DNA of 5,237 nt from Cocleimonas sp. (GCA_023145535.1 JAGLDQ010000307.1:1-5237); one strand, 5' to 3'; counted from the first letter of the stretch, positions 1 to 5,073 are shown. Notes: generated by a model not told the origin, from the sequence alone. Numbers and translations: made by a program.

Positions 1-62
1 GCAACACTAATACGCTTATCATTATCTTTTGAAAATAAACCAATGGTCGTAAATGGGGTCAT
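1..62 (-). CDS. nadK: Probable NAD kinase, N-terminal fragment (runs off window)
   Basis: Twenty codons are visible on the minus strand, starting at the ATG whose complement is at 60-62 and reading MTPFTTIGLFSKDNDKRISV before the window edge. The pattern of a short polar start followed by a hydrophobic strand ending in Gly, then a basic and polar stretch, resembles the beginning of bacterial NAD kinases, where this strand opens the Rossmann-like nucleotide-binding domain. NAD kinase phosphorylates NAD to NADP in the cytoplasm. Support is mostly positional: nadK divergent from hrcA is a known arrangement in Betaproteobacteria and some relatives. No strong Shine-Dalgarno is visible; an A-rich stretch precedes the ATG. 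The diagnostic GGDG motif would lie outside the window, so the call rests on 20 residues plus context. Confidence 0.6.
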   Translation of the reverse strand, partial: MTPFTTIGLFSKDNDKRISV

Positions 63-84
63 AATAATACTTTATTTGGATTTT

Positions 85-90
85 TTGACA
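85..90 (+). promoter_or_regulatory. TTGACA, perfect -35-like hexamer upstream of hrcA
   Basis: A perfect sigma-70 -35 hexamer lies 96 bases before the hrcA ATG. At 16-18 bases downstream (about 107-114) there is no good TATAAT match, only AT-rich sequence inside the dyad at 94-126. A second -10-like element, TATAAA at 157-162, sits nearer the gene but has only a poor -35 (TGTAGA at 134-139). The real hrcA start cannot be fixed by eye. Confidence 0.3.
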
Positions 91-93
91 GCC

Positions 94-126
94 TGTGACT
101 CTATTGCAATTACGAATCTAGTCACA
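94..126. promoter_or_regulatory. 33-base interrupted dyad between nadK and hrcA
   Basis: The arms TGTGACT (94-100) and AGTCACA (120-126) are perfect inverted repeats separated by 19 bases. The interval contains the 8-base palindrome ATTGCAAT (103-110), and ATT/AAT at 103-105 and 115-117 could extend the pairing. The dyad lies directly downstream of TTGACA (85-90), where an operator would cover a -10 region. It does not match CIRCE (TTAGCACTC-N9-GAGTGCTAA). It could serve nadK, hrcA or both; a binding protein is inference only. Confidence 0.4.
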
Positions 127-133
127 ATTATCA

Positions 134-148
134 TGTAGAGACGCTACA
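134..148. repeat. Short perfect inverted repeat in the hrcA leader
   Basis: TGTAG (134-138), a 5-base spacer, then CTACA (144-148). It lies 38 bases before the hrcA start codon and could form a small hairpin in the leader or be half of a binding site. At five base pairs it may also be chance. Confidence 0.25.
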
Positions 149-186
149 CAACATCATATAAATATCATATCAGGAACATCGCTCCT

Positions 187-1239
187 ATGCCTAACCAAGC
201 AACCGATTTAAATGATCGCGCCAAACACTTATTAAAAGTACTGGTCGAAGGCTATATAGAAGACGGTCAGCCTGTTGCTTCAACCACATTAGCACGACGT
301 AGCGGTTTACAACTCAGCCCTGCAACCATCCGTAATGTGATGTCATCGCTAGAGAAAAGTGGCTATATTCATGCACCTCATACCTCCGCAGGACGTGTCC
401 CGACCTCACGCGGTTATCGCTTATTCGTAGATACCATGGTCAATATAAACCCGCTTGATGCACCTCTATTACAAGCGGTTGAAGACAAACTTAGTAGACA
501 ACAATCCGTTAATAGCTTAATCCAATCAGCATCAAGTGTGCTATCAGGAATCACCCAGTTTGCAGGTATTATTAGCATACCAAGAGCGCAAATGATCGCC
601 ATCCGCCATCTTGAGTTTCTACAACTTTCAGCGACACAAGTGTTAGTGGTTTTGGTCATGGCAAACAATGATGTGCAAAACCGTATTATTCAGGTGGATC
701 GTAATTTAAGCAGCTCCGAATTACAGCAATCAAGCAATTACCTCAACGAAGTCTTAGTTGGCAAAGGCTTATCCCAAGCACGTCATGTTTTATTAAACGA
801 TATGAAACAAGTGCGTAAAGATATGAATCAAATGATGCTTTCAGCCATTGAGCTAGGTGAAAAAGCATTAGATTTGGGTGATGACAATAGGGCTGAAAAC
901 TGTCTTATCGCAGGTAAAACGAACCTCATGGACTATGATGATCTCGGCGATATTCAAAAACTACGCCAATTATTTAGTGCCTTTAATCAAAAGCGTGATG
1001 TCTTAAGTCTGCTGGATAAATGTCTACAAGCTGATGGTGTGCAAATTTTTATTGGCAAAGAATCAGGCTATACCATTTTTGATGATTGCAGCGTGGTAAC
1101 CGCCCCCTACCGCTTAGATGATGATCAGATAGGCGTGCTGGGAGTTGTTGGCCCTAAGCGCATGCCATATGATCGAGTAATTCCTGTGGTTGATGTGACA
1201 GCTAAGTTATTGACAGCGGCACTGAAAACTCAAGAGTAA
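187..1239 (+). CDS. hrcA: Heat-inducible transcription repressor HrcA
   Basis: This is a complete 350-residue HrcA, the usual family length. HrcA is a cytoplasmic dimeric repressor that binds CIRCE operators of groESL and/or dnaK operons and needs GroEL for activity, so it releases the genes when misfolded protein occupies the chaperonin. A winged helix-turn-helix covers about residues 5-82. Its signature includes SPATIRNVMSSLEKSGYI (44-61) and SAGRVPTSRGYRLFVD (67-82). A GAF-like core with an inserted dimerising domain follows. The C-terminal block is also typical: NLMDYDDLGD (246-255), GVQIFIGKES (284-293), DDCSVVTAPY (299-308) and GVLGVVGPKRMPYDRVIPVVD (316-336). AGGA at 172-175 is the only ribosome binding candidate, 11 bases from the ATG, a little far. 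Unlike many genomes, grpE/dnaK do not follow; the next gene is convergent. No CIRCE is seen upstream, so autoregulation through CIRCE is not supported here. Confidence 0.97.
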   Translation: MPNQATDLNDRAKHLLKVLVEGYIEDGQPVASTTLARRSGLQLSPATIRNVMSSLEKSGYIHAPHTSAGRVPTSRGYRLFVDTMVNINPLDAPLLQAVEDKLSRQQSVNSLIQSASSVLSGITQFAGIISIPRAQMIAIRHLEFLQLSATQVLVVLVMANNDVQNRIIQVDRNLSSSELQQSSNYLNEVLVGKGLSQARHVLLNDMKQVRKDMNQMMLSAIELGEKALDLGDDNRAENCLIAGKTNLMDYDDLGDIQKLRQLFSAFNQKRDVLSLLDKCLQADGVQIFIGKESGYTIFDDCSVVTAPYRLDDDQIGVLGVVGPKRMPYDRVIPVVDVTAKLLTAALKTQE

Positions 1240-1247
1240 CGGCTTGA

Positions 1248-1284
1248 TATCCTCGCTAATGCGAAGATAACCTAACCCTTTTTT
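1248..1284 (+). terminator. Possible weak terminator after hrcA
   Basis: An imperfect hairpin pairs TATC (1248-1251) with GATA (1266-1269) and TCGC (1253-1256) with GCGA (1261-1264), with one C/A mismatch and a TAAT loop. A run of six T (1279-1284) follows only after a nine-base gap, so this is not a classic intrinsic terminator. It sits in the 43-base gap between two convergent genes, where termination is expected. Confidence 0.35.
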
Positions 1285-1486
1285 ACTGTACTGCGCCTAA
1301 GCGCTCCTTAGAAGATTTATTTAACATTTCCTGTAATCCTTTCGCCTGCTCTAATGTTCTTTGCTCATGCTCAAGAAGATTAGCATATTGATCCGCCTCT
1401 GCTGTTGCAACACGCTTCTCCCCACAAGCTGATAAAATCACTAAAGATGCAAACGCAAAAACTGTTATTGGTCTTATTTTAGACAT
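1283..1486 (-). CDS. Small lipoprotein, 67 residues, function unknown
   Basis: The protein has a basic N-terminus (MSKIR), a hydrophobic stretch (residues 6-19) and a lipobox LSAC with the lipidated Cys at 21. A mature chain of only 47 residues would be exported and anchored. The +2 residue is Gly, not Asp, so by the usual Lol rule it should go to the outer membrane. The mature part is charged and rich in Ala, Glu, Leu and Lys from about residue 28 to 62, and is probably one long helix that could form a coiled coil. The start is well supported by AGGGGT (complement of 1493-1498), six bases before the ATG. The gene is convergent with hrcA and divergent from mtgA. I do not recognise the family; its shape recalls small helical envelope lipoproteins, but no function should be assigned. 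Confidence 0.8.
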   Translation of the reverse strand: MSKIRPITVFAFASLVILSACGEKRVATAEADQYANLLEHEQRTLEQAKGLQEMLNKSSKERLGAVQ

Positions 1487-1533
1487 AAATATACCCCTAT
1501 TTTGTTATTATTAAGTTCCGCTAGTGTAATCTG

Positions 1534-1561
1534 TTTATACGACAAAGACACAATCAAACAA
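1534..1561 (-). promoter_or_regulatory. Sigma-70-like promoter of the small lipoprotein gene
   Basis: Read on the minus strand, TTGTTT (complement of 1556-1561) and TATAAA (complement of 1534-1539) are separated by 16 bases, a reasonable -35/-10 pair. Transcription would begin near 1527, about 40 bases before the lipoprotein ATG. Confidence 0.45.
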
Positions 1562-1600
1562 GATAAGAGGTTGCTTAGAGGAACGCCTTATCATTTTTTT
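1562..1600 (+). terminator. Hairpin followed by seven T, plus-strand terminator-like
   Basis: GATAAG (1562-1567) pairs with CTTATC (1587-1592). After a two-by-two internal mismatch, GTT (1570-1572) pairs with AAC (1582-1584), leaving a nine-base loop. One A and then seven T (1594-1600) follow. This has the form of an intrinsic terminator on the plus strand, yet no plus-strand gene precedes it: the upstream gene is on the minus strand. It could stop read-through from hrcA, or end an RNA antisense to the lipoprotein gene. Confidence 0.45.
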
Positions 1601-1633
1601 AGATACTGATAAAAATATTTTATGACAAATCAT

Positions 1634-1639
1634 TATAAT
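1634..1639 (+). promoter_or_regulatory. TATAAT -10 candidate for mtgA
   Basis: A perfect TATAAT lies 111 bases before the mtgA ATG. The site 17 bases upstream is A-rich and no convincing -35 is present, so strength is uncertain. The surrounding ATTATAAT (1632-1639) is its own reverse complement, so a -10 can be read on either strand. Confidence 0.4.
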
Positions 1640-1643
1640 GATA

Positions 1644-1669
1644 GACTAATAATTGATTGATTATTGGTC
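1644..1669. repeat. 26-base near-perfect inverted repeat at the mtgA promoter
   Basis: GACTAATAAT (1644-1653) and ATTATTGGTC (1660-1669) are inverted with 9 of 10 positions matching (the odd pair would be G-T in RNA), around a six-base centre, TGATTG. It begins four bases after the TATAAT at 1634-1639, so it covers the likely transcription start. It could be an operator or a 5'-end hairpin of the mtgA transcript. No known regulator consensus was recognised. Confidence 0.5.
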
Positions 1670-1678
1670 ATAACATTT

Positions 1679-1706
1679 AAGCTAAAAAAGTAAAACCTTA
1701 GCTTTT
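1679..1706 (+). repeat. Hairpin with short T run in the mtgA leader
   Basis: AAGCTAA (1679-1685) pairs perfectly with TTAGCTT (1698-1704) across a 12-base loop, and the 3' arm runs into TTTT (1703-1706). It resembles a weak terminator or attenuator 45 bases before the mtgA start. Low GC in the stem makes strong termination unlikely. Confidence 0.35.
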
Positions 1707-1750
1707 CCAGCAACCGATAAATAGACCGCAAAGACAACAACAATCATATT

Positions 1751-2572
1751 ATGAAAATTAATCGTTTTATTCAAAGTAACTCTTTGGATAAAGAACTCAA
1801 AAAATCATCCATCACAGCGGCATTACCAACCCGCTCTAAATGGTCTTTGTCCAGCGTTCTCATCACGATTATTTTCAAGTTACTCAATCTGCTCAAATGG
1901 ATAGTATTAAGCATCGTCATTTTATACCTAGCCATTTTACTTATCTTCCGATGGCTTCCCTTGCCAACCTCTGCTTTTATCTGGCATCAAAACCAACTAG
2001 CCGCCCACCAACCAAAGATATATCAACCTGCACGCTATGAGTGGATTAACTGGGAGGAAATATCGCCAGAAATAGCAGTAGCCGTTATGGCAGCAGAAGA
2101 TCAACGCTTCCCAACACATTGGGGAATTGACACGATTGAATTGCGGAAAGTATTATCAACCGCCTATAAAGGAAAAGGCTCTGTACGTGGTGCGAGCACT
2201 CTGACACAGCAATTAGCTAAAAACTTATTTTTATGGAATGGGCGCAGTTACTCGCGCAAAGTAGTAGAAGCATTTATCGCCATTTCACTAGAGTTAGTTT
2301 GGTCAAAAAAACGCATTTTAGAAGTGTATTTAAATGTAGCTCAGTTTGCCAATGTTACTTTTGGGGTTAAAGCCTCTAGCAAATTATTATTTCATAAAGC
2401 ACCCAAAGAGCTAACATTAGAACAAGCCGCCTTTCTAGCCGCCGTATTACCCACTCCCGCTAAATCAGATGTACATAATCCCAGTGATAGTTTGAAAAAA
2501 AGACAGCGCTGGATATTAAAGCAAATGAAACAATTAGGGGGGGTAGCTTACTTAAAGAAATTAAAAAAATAA
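1751..2572 (+). CDS. mtgA: Monofunctional biosynthetic peptidoglycan transglycosylase MtgA
   Basis: This is a GT51-family glycosyltransferase that polymerises lipid II into glycan strands at the periplasmic face of the inner membrane, without the transpeptidase domain of class A PBPs. Residues about 48-67 form the single membrane anchor. The expected motifs follow: AEDQRFPTHWGID (115-127) with the catalytic Glu116, RGASTLTQQLAKNLFLW (146-162), RKVVE (169-173) with the second conserved Glu173, then KKRILEVYLN (186-195) and LTLEQAAFLAAVLPTP (221-236). Where E. coli MtgA has AEFG after YLNI, this protein has AQFA (197-200). At 273 residues it is about 30 longer than E. coli MtgA, because of a polar N-terminal extension before the anchor. 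No Shine-Dalgarno is visible before the ATG, but it is the first usable start and no internal ATG before the catalytic domain fits. A G7 tract (2537-2543) encodes the conserved LGG near the C-terminus. Confidence 0.95.
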   Translation: MKINRFIQSNSLDKELKKSSITAALPTRSKWSLSSVLITIIFKLLNLLKWIVLSIVILYLAILLIFRWLPLPTSAFIWHQNQLAAHQPKIYQPARYEWINWEEISPEIAVAVMAAEDQRFPTHWGIDTIELRKVLSTAYKGKGSVRGASTLTQQLAKNLFLWNGRSYSRKVVEAFIAISLELVWSKKRILEVYLNVAQFANVTFGVKASSKLLFHKAPKELTLEQAAFLAAVLPTPAKSDVHNPSDSLKKRQRWILKQMKQLGGVAYLKKLKK

Positions 2573-2595
2573 CACCCGATGGAATAAATCTCATT

Positions 2596-2652
2596 TAAAA
2601 GTGTTTGCCTTATTAGATGACGGCACTAAAGCACATCATCAAACACTATTTT
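2596..2652 (+). terminator. Long hairpin downstream of mtgA, probable terminator
   Basis: AGTGTTTG (2600-2607) pairs perfectly with CAAACACT (2640-2647). Outside it, AAA (2597-2599) can pair with TTT (2649-2651) around one bulged A. Inside the 32-base loop, GATG (2616-2619) and CATC (2634-2637) could pair further. The T-rich tail is short and broken (ATTTTAACTTT), so termination is likely but not certain. Confidence 0.5.
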
Positions 2653-2879
2653 AACTTTATTAATGAGCGTTCCCAATGACAAACACCCATCAAATTCATC
2701 TTAAACCTACGGCATTACTAACCACTTTCTCCTGCTATCACTCGCGATACCTCCCACTTCAGATCAATGTCATAAGACCTAAAAGCTCTGCGTAATGAGG
2801 ATATTTGTGACTTTAAATCCTAAGATAAAAAATCACGACTCCTTAGTAAAAACATTATTTAAACAAAGAGAGAAATAAC
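2653..2879. other. Intergenic stretch without recognisable gene
   Basis: With the hairpin at 2596-2652, this makes up the 307-base gap between mtgA and the P460-like gene. The only notable reading frame is a 39-codon one at 2676-2795 with no ribosome binding site and no recognisable protein features. TTGTGA at 2805-2810 could be a -35 for the downstream gene but lacks a matching -10 at normal spacing. I see no RNA gene, repeat family or mobile-element end. Confidence 0.5.
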
Positions 2880-3398
2880 ATGACTAGAAAACAAATTAGA
2901 ATGACAGCGTTAACACTGATTATCGCCACTTCATCACTCAATGCAGAGACCAATAAAAATAAAGTACAACCTAATTTAGAAGGTATTGAATTACCTGAAA
3001 ACTACAAAGACTGGAAGGTAATCTCAGCCTCACATCGTACCGATAATAAATCCATGCGTATTATCTTAGGCAATGATATTGCTATTAAAGCAGCTCGTTC
3101 TAACAATACAAACCCATGGCCTGACGGTACAATTTTAGGCAAACTAGTCTGGAAACAAACCGCAGAAGAGAATTGGCCTACCGCCATTGCACCCAAAGAG
3201 TTTATTCATGCGGAATTTATGATAAAAGATAGTAAAAATTATAAAGAGAATGGGACAGGATGGCGCTGGGCGCGCTGGCTAGGAAAGGAACAGAAACCCT
3301 ACGGTGATGATAAAGACTTAAATCAATCTTGTATTGGTTGTCATACACCTGTTAAAGGAAGAGATTGGGTCTACACCACACCTGTCGAGCTACCCTAA
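2880..3398 (+). CDS. Cytochrome P460-family exported heme protein
   Basis: The 172-residue protein has a signal peptide (basic MTRKQIR, hydrophobic core, cleavage likely after LNA at 22), so it should be periplasmic. It ends with a single c-type heme site, CIGCH (151-155). Between them lie family features: ELPENYKDW (37-45), SHRTD (51-55), MRIILGNDIA (59-68), NPWPDGTILGKLVWK (78-92), FMIKDSKNY (113-121) and GTGWRWARW (125-133). Members of this family include cytochrome P460, which oxidises hydroxylamine and carries a Lys-heme cross-link, and cytochrome c'-beta, which binds NO and lacks the cross-link. Lys88 in GKLVW and Lys70 are candidates for the cross-link, but I cannot assign it without an alignment, so enzyme and gas-binder remain open. 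GAGAG (2868-2872) lies seven bases before the ATG. An ECF sigma/anti-sigma pair follows in the same direction after 112 bases. Confidence 0.85.
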   Translation: MTRKQIRMTALTLIIATSSLNAETNKNKVQPNLEGIELPENYKDWKVISASHRTDNKSMRIILGNDIAIKAARSNNTNPWPDGTILGKLVWKQTAEENWPTAIAPKEFIHAEFMIKDSKNYKENGTGWRWARWLGKEQKPYGDDKDLNQSCIGCHTPVKGRDWVYTTPVELP

Positions 3399-3417
3399 CA
3401 CACCGTTCATTGAGAAC

Positions 3418-3448
3418 AAGTAGAGAAGTGGTTGTCACCTCTCTACTT
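3418..3448 (+). terminator. Strong hairpin after the P460-like gene
   Basis: AAGTAGAGA (3418-3426) pairs perfectly with TCTCTACTT (3440-3448). After one A/C mismatch, GTG (3428-3430) pairs with CAC (3436-3438) around a five-base loop. No T tract follows (the next bases are AAGCATTTG), so it may be a Rho-dependent stop, an mRNA 3' stabiliser or a partial attenuator ahead of the sigma gene rather than a classic intrinsic terminator. Confidence 0.5.
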
Positions 3449-3455
3449 AAGCATT

Positions 3456-3486
3456 TGAACTAACAAAATTTTCTCCCAAAGTTAGC
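3456..3486 (+). promoter_or_regulatory. Candidate ECF-type promoter or split repeat before the sigma gene
   Basis: TGAACTAAC (3456-3464), 16 bases, then GTTAGC (3481-3486). GAAC is the usual core of ECF -35 elements, and the distance suits an ECF -35/-10 pair, as expected for an autoregulated sigma gene. The -10 does not match a known consensus. The same bases hold a short inverted repeat, CTAAC (3460-3464) and GTTAG (3481-3485), which could instead be an operator. Transcription would start about 20 bases before the sigma ATG. Confidence 0.3.
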
Positions 3487-3510
3487 CCCCAAAACGTTAA
3501 AATAAAATAT

Positions 3511-4023
3511 ATGTCTCTATTTTTAATAGAACTGGAACACTCTATTCCAGCATTAAGACGCTACGCGTACTCATTAGTCTACAAACAAGAGGATGCTGAT
3601 GATTTAGTACAAGATTGCTTAGAACGAGCGATAAAAAAACAATCCCTATGGCAACAAGGAACCTCCTTACGTGCTTGGCTATTTACCATGCAACACAACT
3701 TATACATCAATCAACTCAAAAAACGGAGCAGGCAACCCCCAATGAGCGCAGAAATAGAACCATTAAAACATAGCCTTGAGCCACATAAATCGGCAATTTT
3801 AATTCATGATATTGATGTTTGTCTGCGCCAATTACCTGATGATCAACGCCAAGTGTTACTCTTAATCACAGTCGAAGGATTTGCCTACAAAGAAGCCGCA
3901 AAAATAATGGATATACCCTTAGGCACGGTGATGTCACGTTTATCACGCGCTCGAAAATCACTCCAAGCCTTAATGAATGGCGAGACAATTCACTCACGAC
4001 CTGTATTGAGACGCATAAAATGA
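3511..4023 (+). CDS. ECF-type RNA polymerase sigma factor
   Basis: The protein is 170 residues, typical of extracytoplasmic-function sigma factors, which have only regions 2 and 4. Region 2 (about 8-72) contains DADDLVQDCLERAI (28-41), the core-binding and -10 recognition part, and LRAWLFTMQHN (53-63). Region 4 (about 103-153) contains LRQLPDDQRQVLLL (105-118) and the -35-binding helix-turn-helix YKEAAKIMDIPLGTVMSRLSR (126-146). No C-terminal extension of a known ECF subgroup is present. It directs core polymerase to a stress regulon when freed from the anti-sigma factor encoded by the next gene, which overlaps its stop by four bases (ATGA) and is surely co-transcribed. The ATG has no clear Shine-Dalgarno, only an A-rich leader, yet region 2 begins where expected, so the start is likely correct. 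The ECF subgroup and signal cannot be told from the sequence. Confidence 0.95.
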   Translation: MSLFLIELEHSIPALRRYAYSLVYKQEDADDLVQDCLERAIKKQSLWQQGTSLRAWLFTMQHNLYINQLKKRSRQPPMSAEIEPLKHSLEPHKSAILIHDIDVCLRQLPDDQRQVLLLITVEGFAYKEAAKIMDIPLGTVMSRLSRARKSLQALMNGETIHSRPVLRRIK

Positions 4024-4841
4024 ATAACAAAAAAATTGAAATTCAAGAAGATGACTTGCATGCTTATATTGATAATCAACTCTCTGTGGAAAAAATTGAA
4101 GCCGTTGAAACCTTAATGCGTAACGATCCAGACATTGCACTACAAGTCTATGAATGGCAGCAACAGAATAAAGCCATTACAGCACTATTTTACAAAAATG
4201 AATCAACACCAATTCCTGAGAAATTAAAGCTCAATAATATTATTAAGAAAGCACAAAAAAAGAAGCCTAACTCACCTAAAATACCTTGGCACTATTCCAC
4301 GGCGGCTTCCCTATTTCTACTTATTATAGGAGGTACACTGGGTTGGTTTGCACATGATTTATCGCAACCTATCACAAAAAATACCATCAATTTTGTAAAC
4401 TCCGCCATCTCAGCGCATCAAGTTTATACCGTTGAAGTTTTGCACCCTGTCGAAATTAATGCAGATAAGCAAAAATATTTAATTACTTGGCTGTCAAAGC
4501 GCATTGGGCATTCCCTCGCAGTACCTGATTTACAAGACTATGGTTATAATTTTCTTGGTGGTAGATTACTATCAATGCGCGAAGGCAAAGCAGCGGCACA
4601 ATTAATGTTTGAGAATAATGAAGGCCAACGCGTCACACTTTTGGTTTCTAAAAATAAAAGCTATCGCGACCAAGCCTTACATTTGAAAAATAGCAATGAG
4701 ATTAATGCTTATTATTGGATGGATTCCAAGGTTGCTTATTCTATTACAGGAGAAATGAGTGCGGATGTATTGCGAAAATTATCAAGATCTGTTTACCAAC
4801 AGTTGAATGAAAAATTACCCGATAAATTAGCCCGTTTATAG
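4020..4841 (+). CDS. Transmembrane anti-sigma factor
   Basis: The 273-residue membrane protein is translationally coupled to the ECF sigma gene. The cytoplasmic N-terminus (1-90) has the shape of an anti-sigma domain: DDLHAYIDNQLSVEKIEAVE (11-30), LMRNDPDIALQVYEWQQQN (32-50), then a basic linker (KKAQKKKPNSPK, 76-87). This is the pattern of the RsiW-like COG5662 group. The HxxxCxxC zinc motif of ZAS anti-sigma factors is absent, and there are no Cys residues at all, so a thiol-disulfide switch is excluded. One membrane helix lies at about 93-111. The rest (112-273) should be periplasmic and includes a mixed alpha/beta segment, VYTVEVLHPVEINA (135-148), RIGHSLAVPDL (161-171) and FLGGRLLSM (178-186), seen in proteobacterial anti-sigma factors of this kind. 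It presumably holds the sigma at the membrane until a periplasmic signal, possibly through proteolysis, releases it. Confidence 0.88.
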   Translation: MNNKKIEIQEDDLHAYIDNQLSVEKIEAVETLMRNDPDIALQVYEWQQQNKAITALFYKNESTPIPEKLKLNNIIKKAQKKKPNSPKIPWHYSTAASLFLLIIGGTLGWFAHDLSQPITKNTINFVNSAISAHQVYTVEVLHPVEINADKQKYLITWLSKRIGHSLAVPDLQDYGYNFLGGRLLSMREGKAAAQLMFENNEGQRVTLLVSKNKSYRDQALHLKNSNEINAYYWMDSKVAYSITGEMSADVLRKLSRSVYQQLNEKLPDKLARL

Positions 4842-5041
4842 CGATATATTGCTTAAAAAATACAATCACTCTTTTCAAGGATGCTGTAGCGAAAATAATT
4901 AGTTTTCTTTTGATGTACTCATTTTATATCTCTCGAATAAATATAAACCATTGAGGATTATAATTTTCATCCAGTATTGTTGCAATTAATAGCCATCAAT
5001 GTTTACTCTATTTCTTTTATCATCAATTACTTATAACGGTG

Positions 5042-5047
5042 TATACT
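5042..5047 (+). promoter_or_regulatory. TATACT -10 candidate for the 42-residue lipoprotein gene
   Basis: TATACT lies 26 bases before the ATG at 5074 and is a good -10, but no good -35 is seen 16-18 bases upstream. An alternative is TTGCAA (4980-4985), 16 bases, TTTACT (5002-5007). The rest of the 4842-5073 gap is AT-rich, with no gene and no convincing terminator for the anti-sigma gene. Confidence 0.35.
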
Positions 5048-5073
5048 GATTAAATATCATCAAGGAGATAGAA

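Noticed and set aside
414..668. Minus-strand reading frame of 84 codons inside hrcA.
   Set aside because: It lies wholly within the well-supported hrcA coding region and its translation shows no family features.
1840..2040. Plus-strand 66-codon frame overlapping the first part of mtgA.
   Set aside because: It overlaps the MtgA anchor region in another frame, and the product is not protein-like.
2537..2543. Run of seven G near the 3' end of mtgA as a possible phase-variation tract.
   Set aside because: It encodes the LGG that E. coli MtgA also has near its C-terminus, and slippage would change only the last few residues.
2676..2795. Plus-strand 39-codon frame in the mtgA to P460 gap.
   Set aside because: It has no Shine-Dalgarno, no signal peptide or domain pattern and a composition like non-coding DNA; chance is the simpler reading.
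3002..3196. Minus-strand 64-codon frame opposite the P460-like gene.
   Set aside because: It is antisense to conserved family motifs and has no ribosome binding site or recognisable product.
4840..4853. Small hairpin AGCGA-TATA-TTGCT at the anti-sigma stop codon as a terminator.
   Set aside because: It has only five pairs, one a G-T wobble, and is followed by A rather than T.
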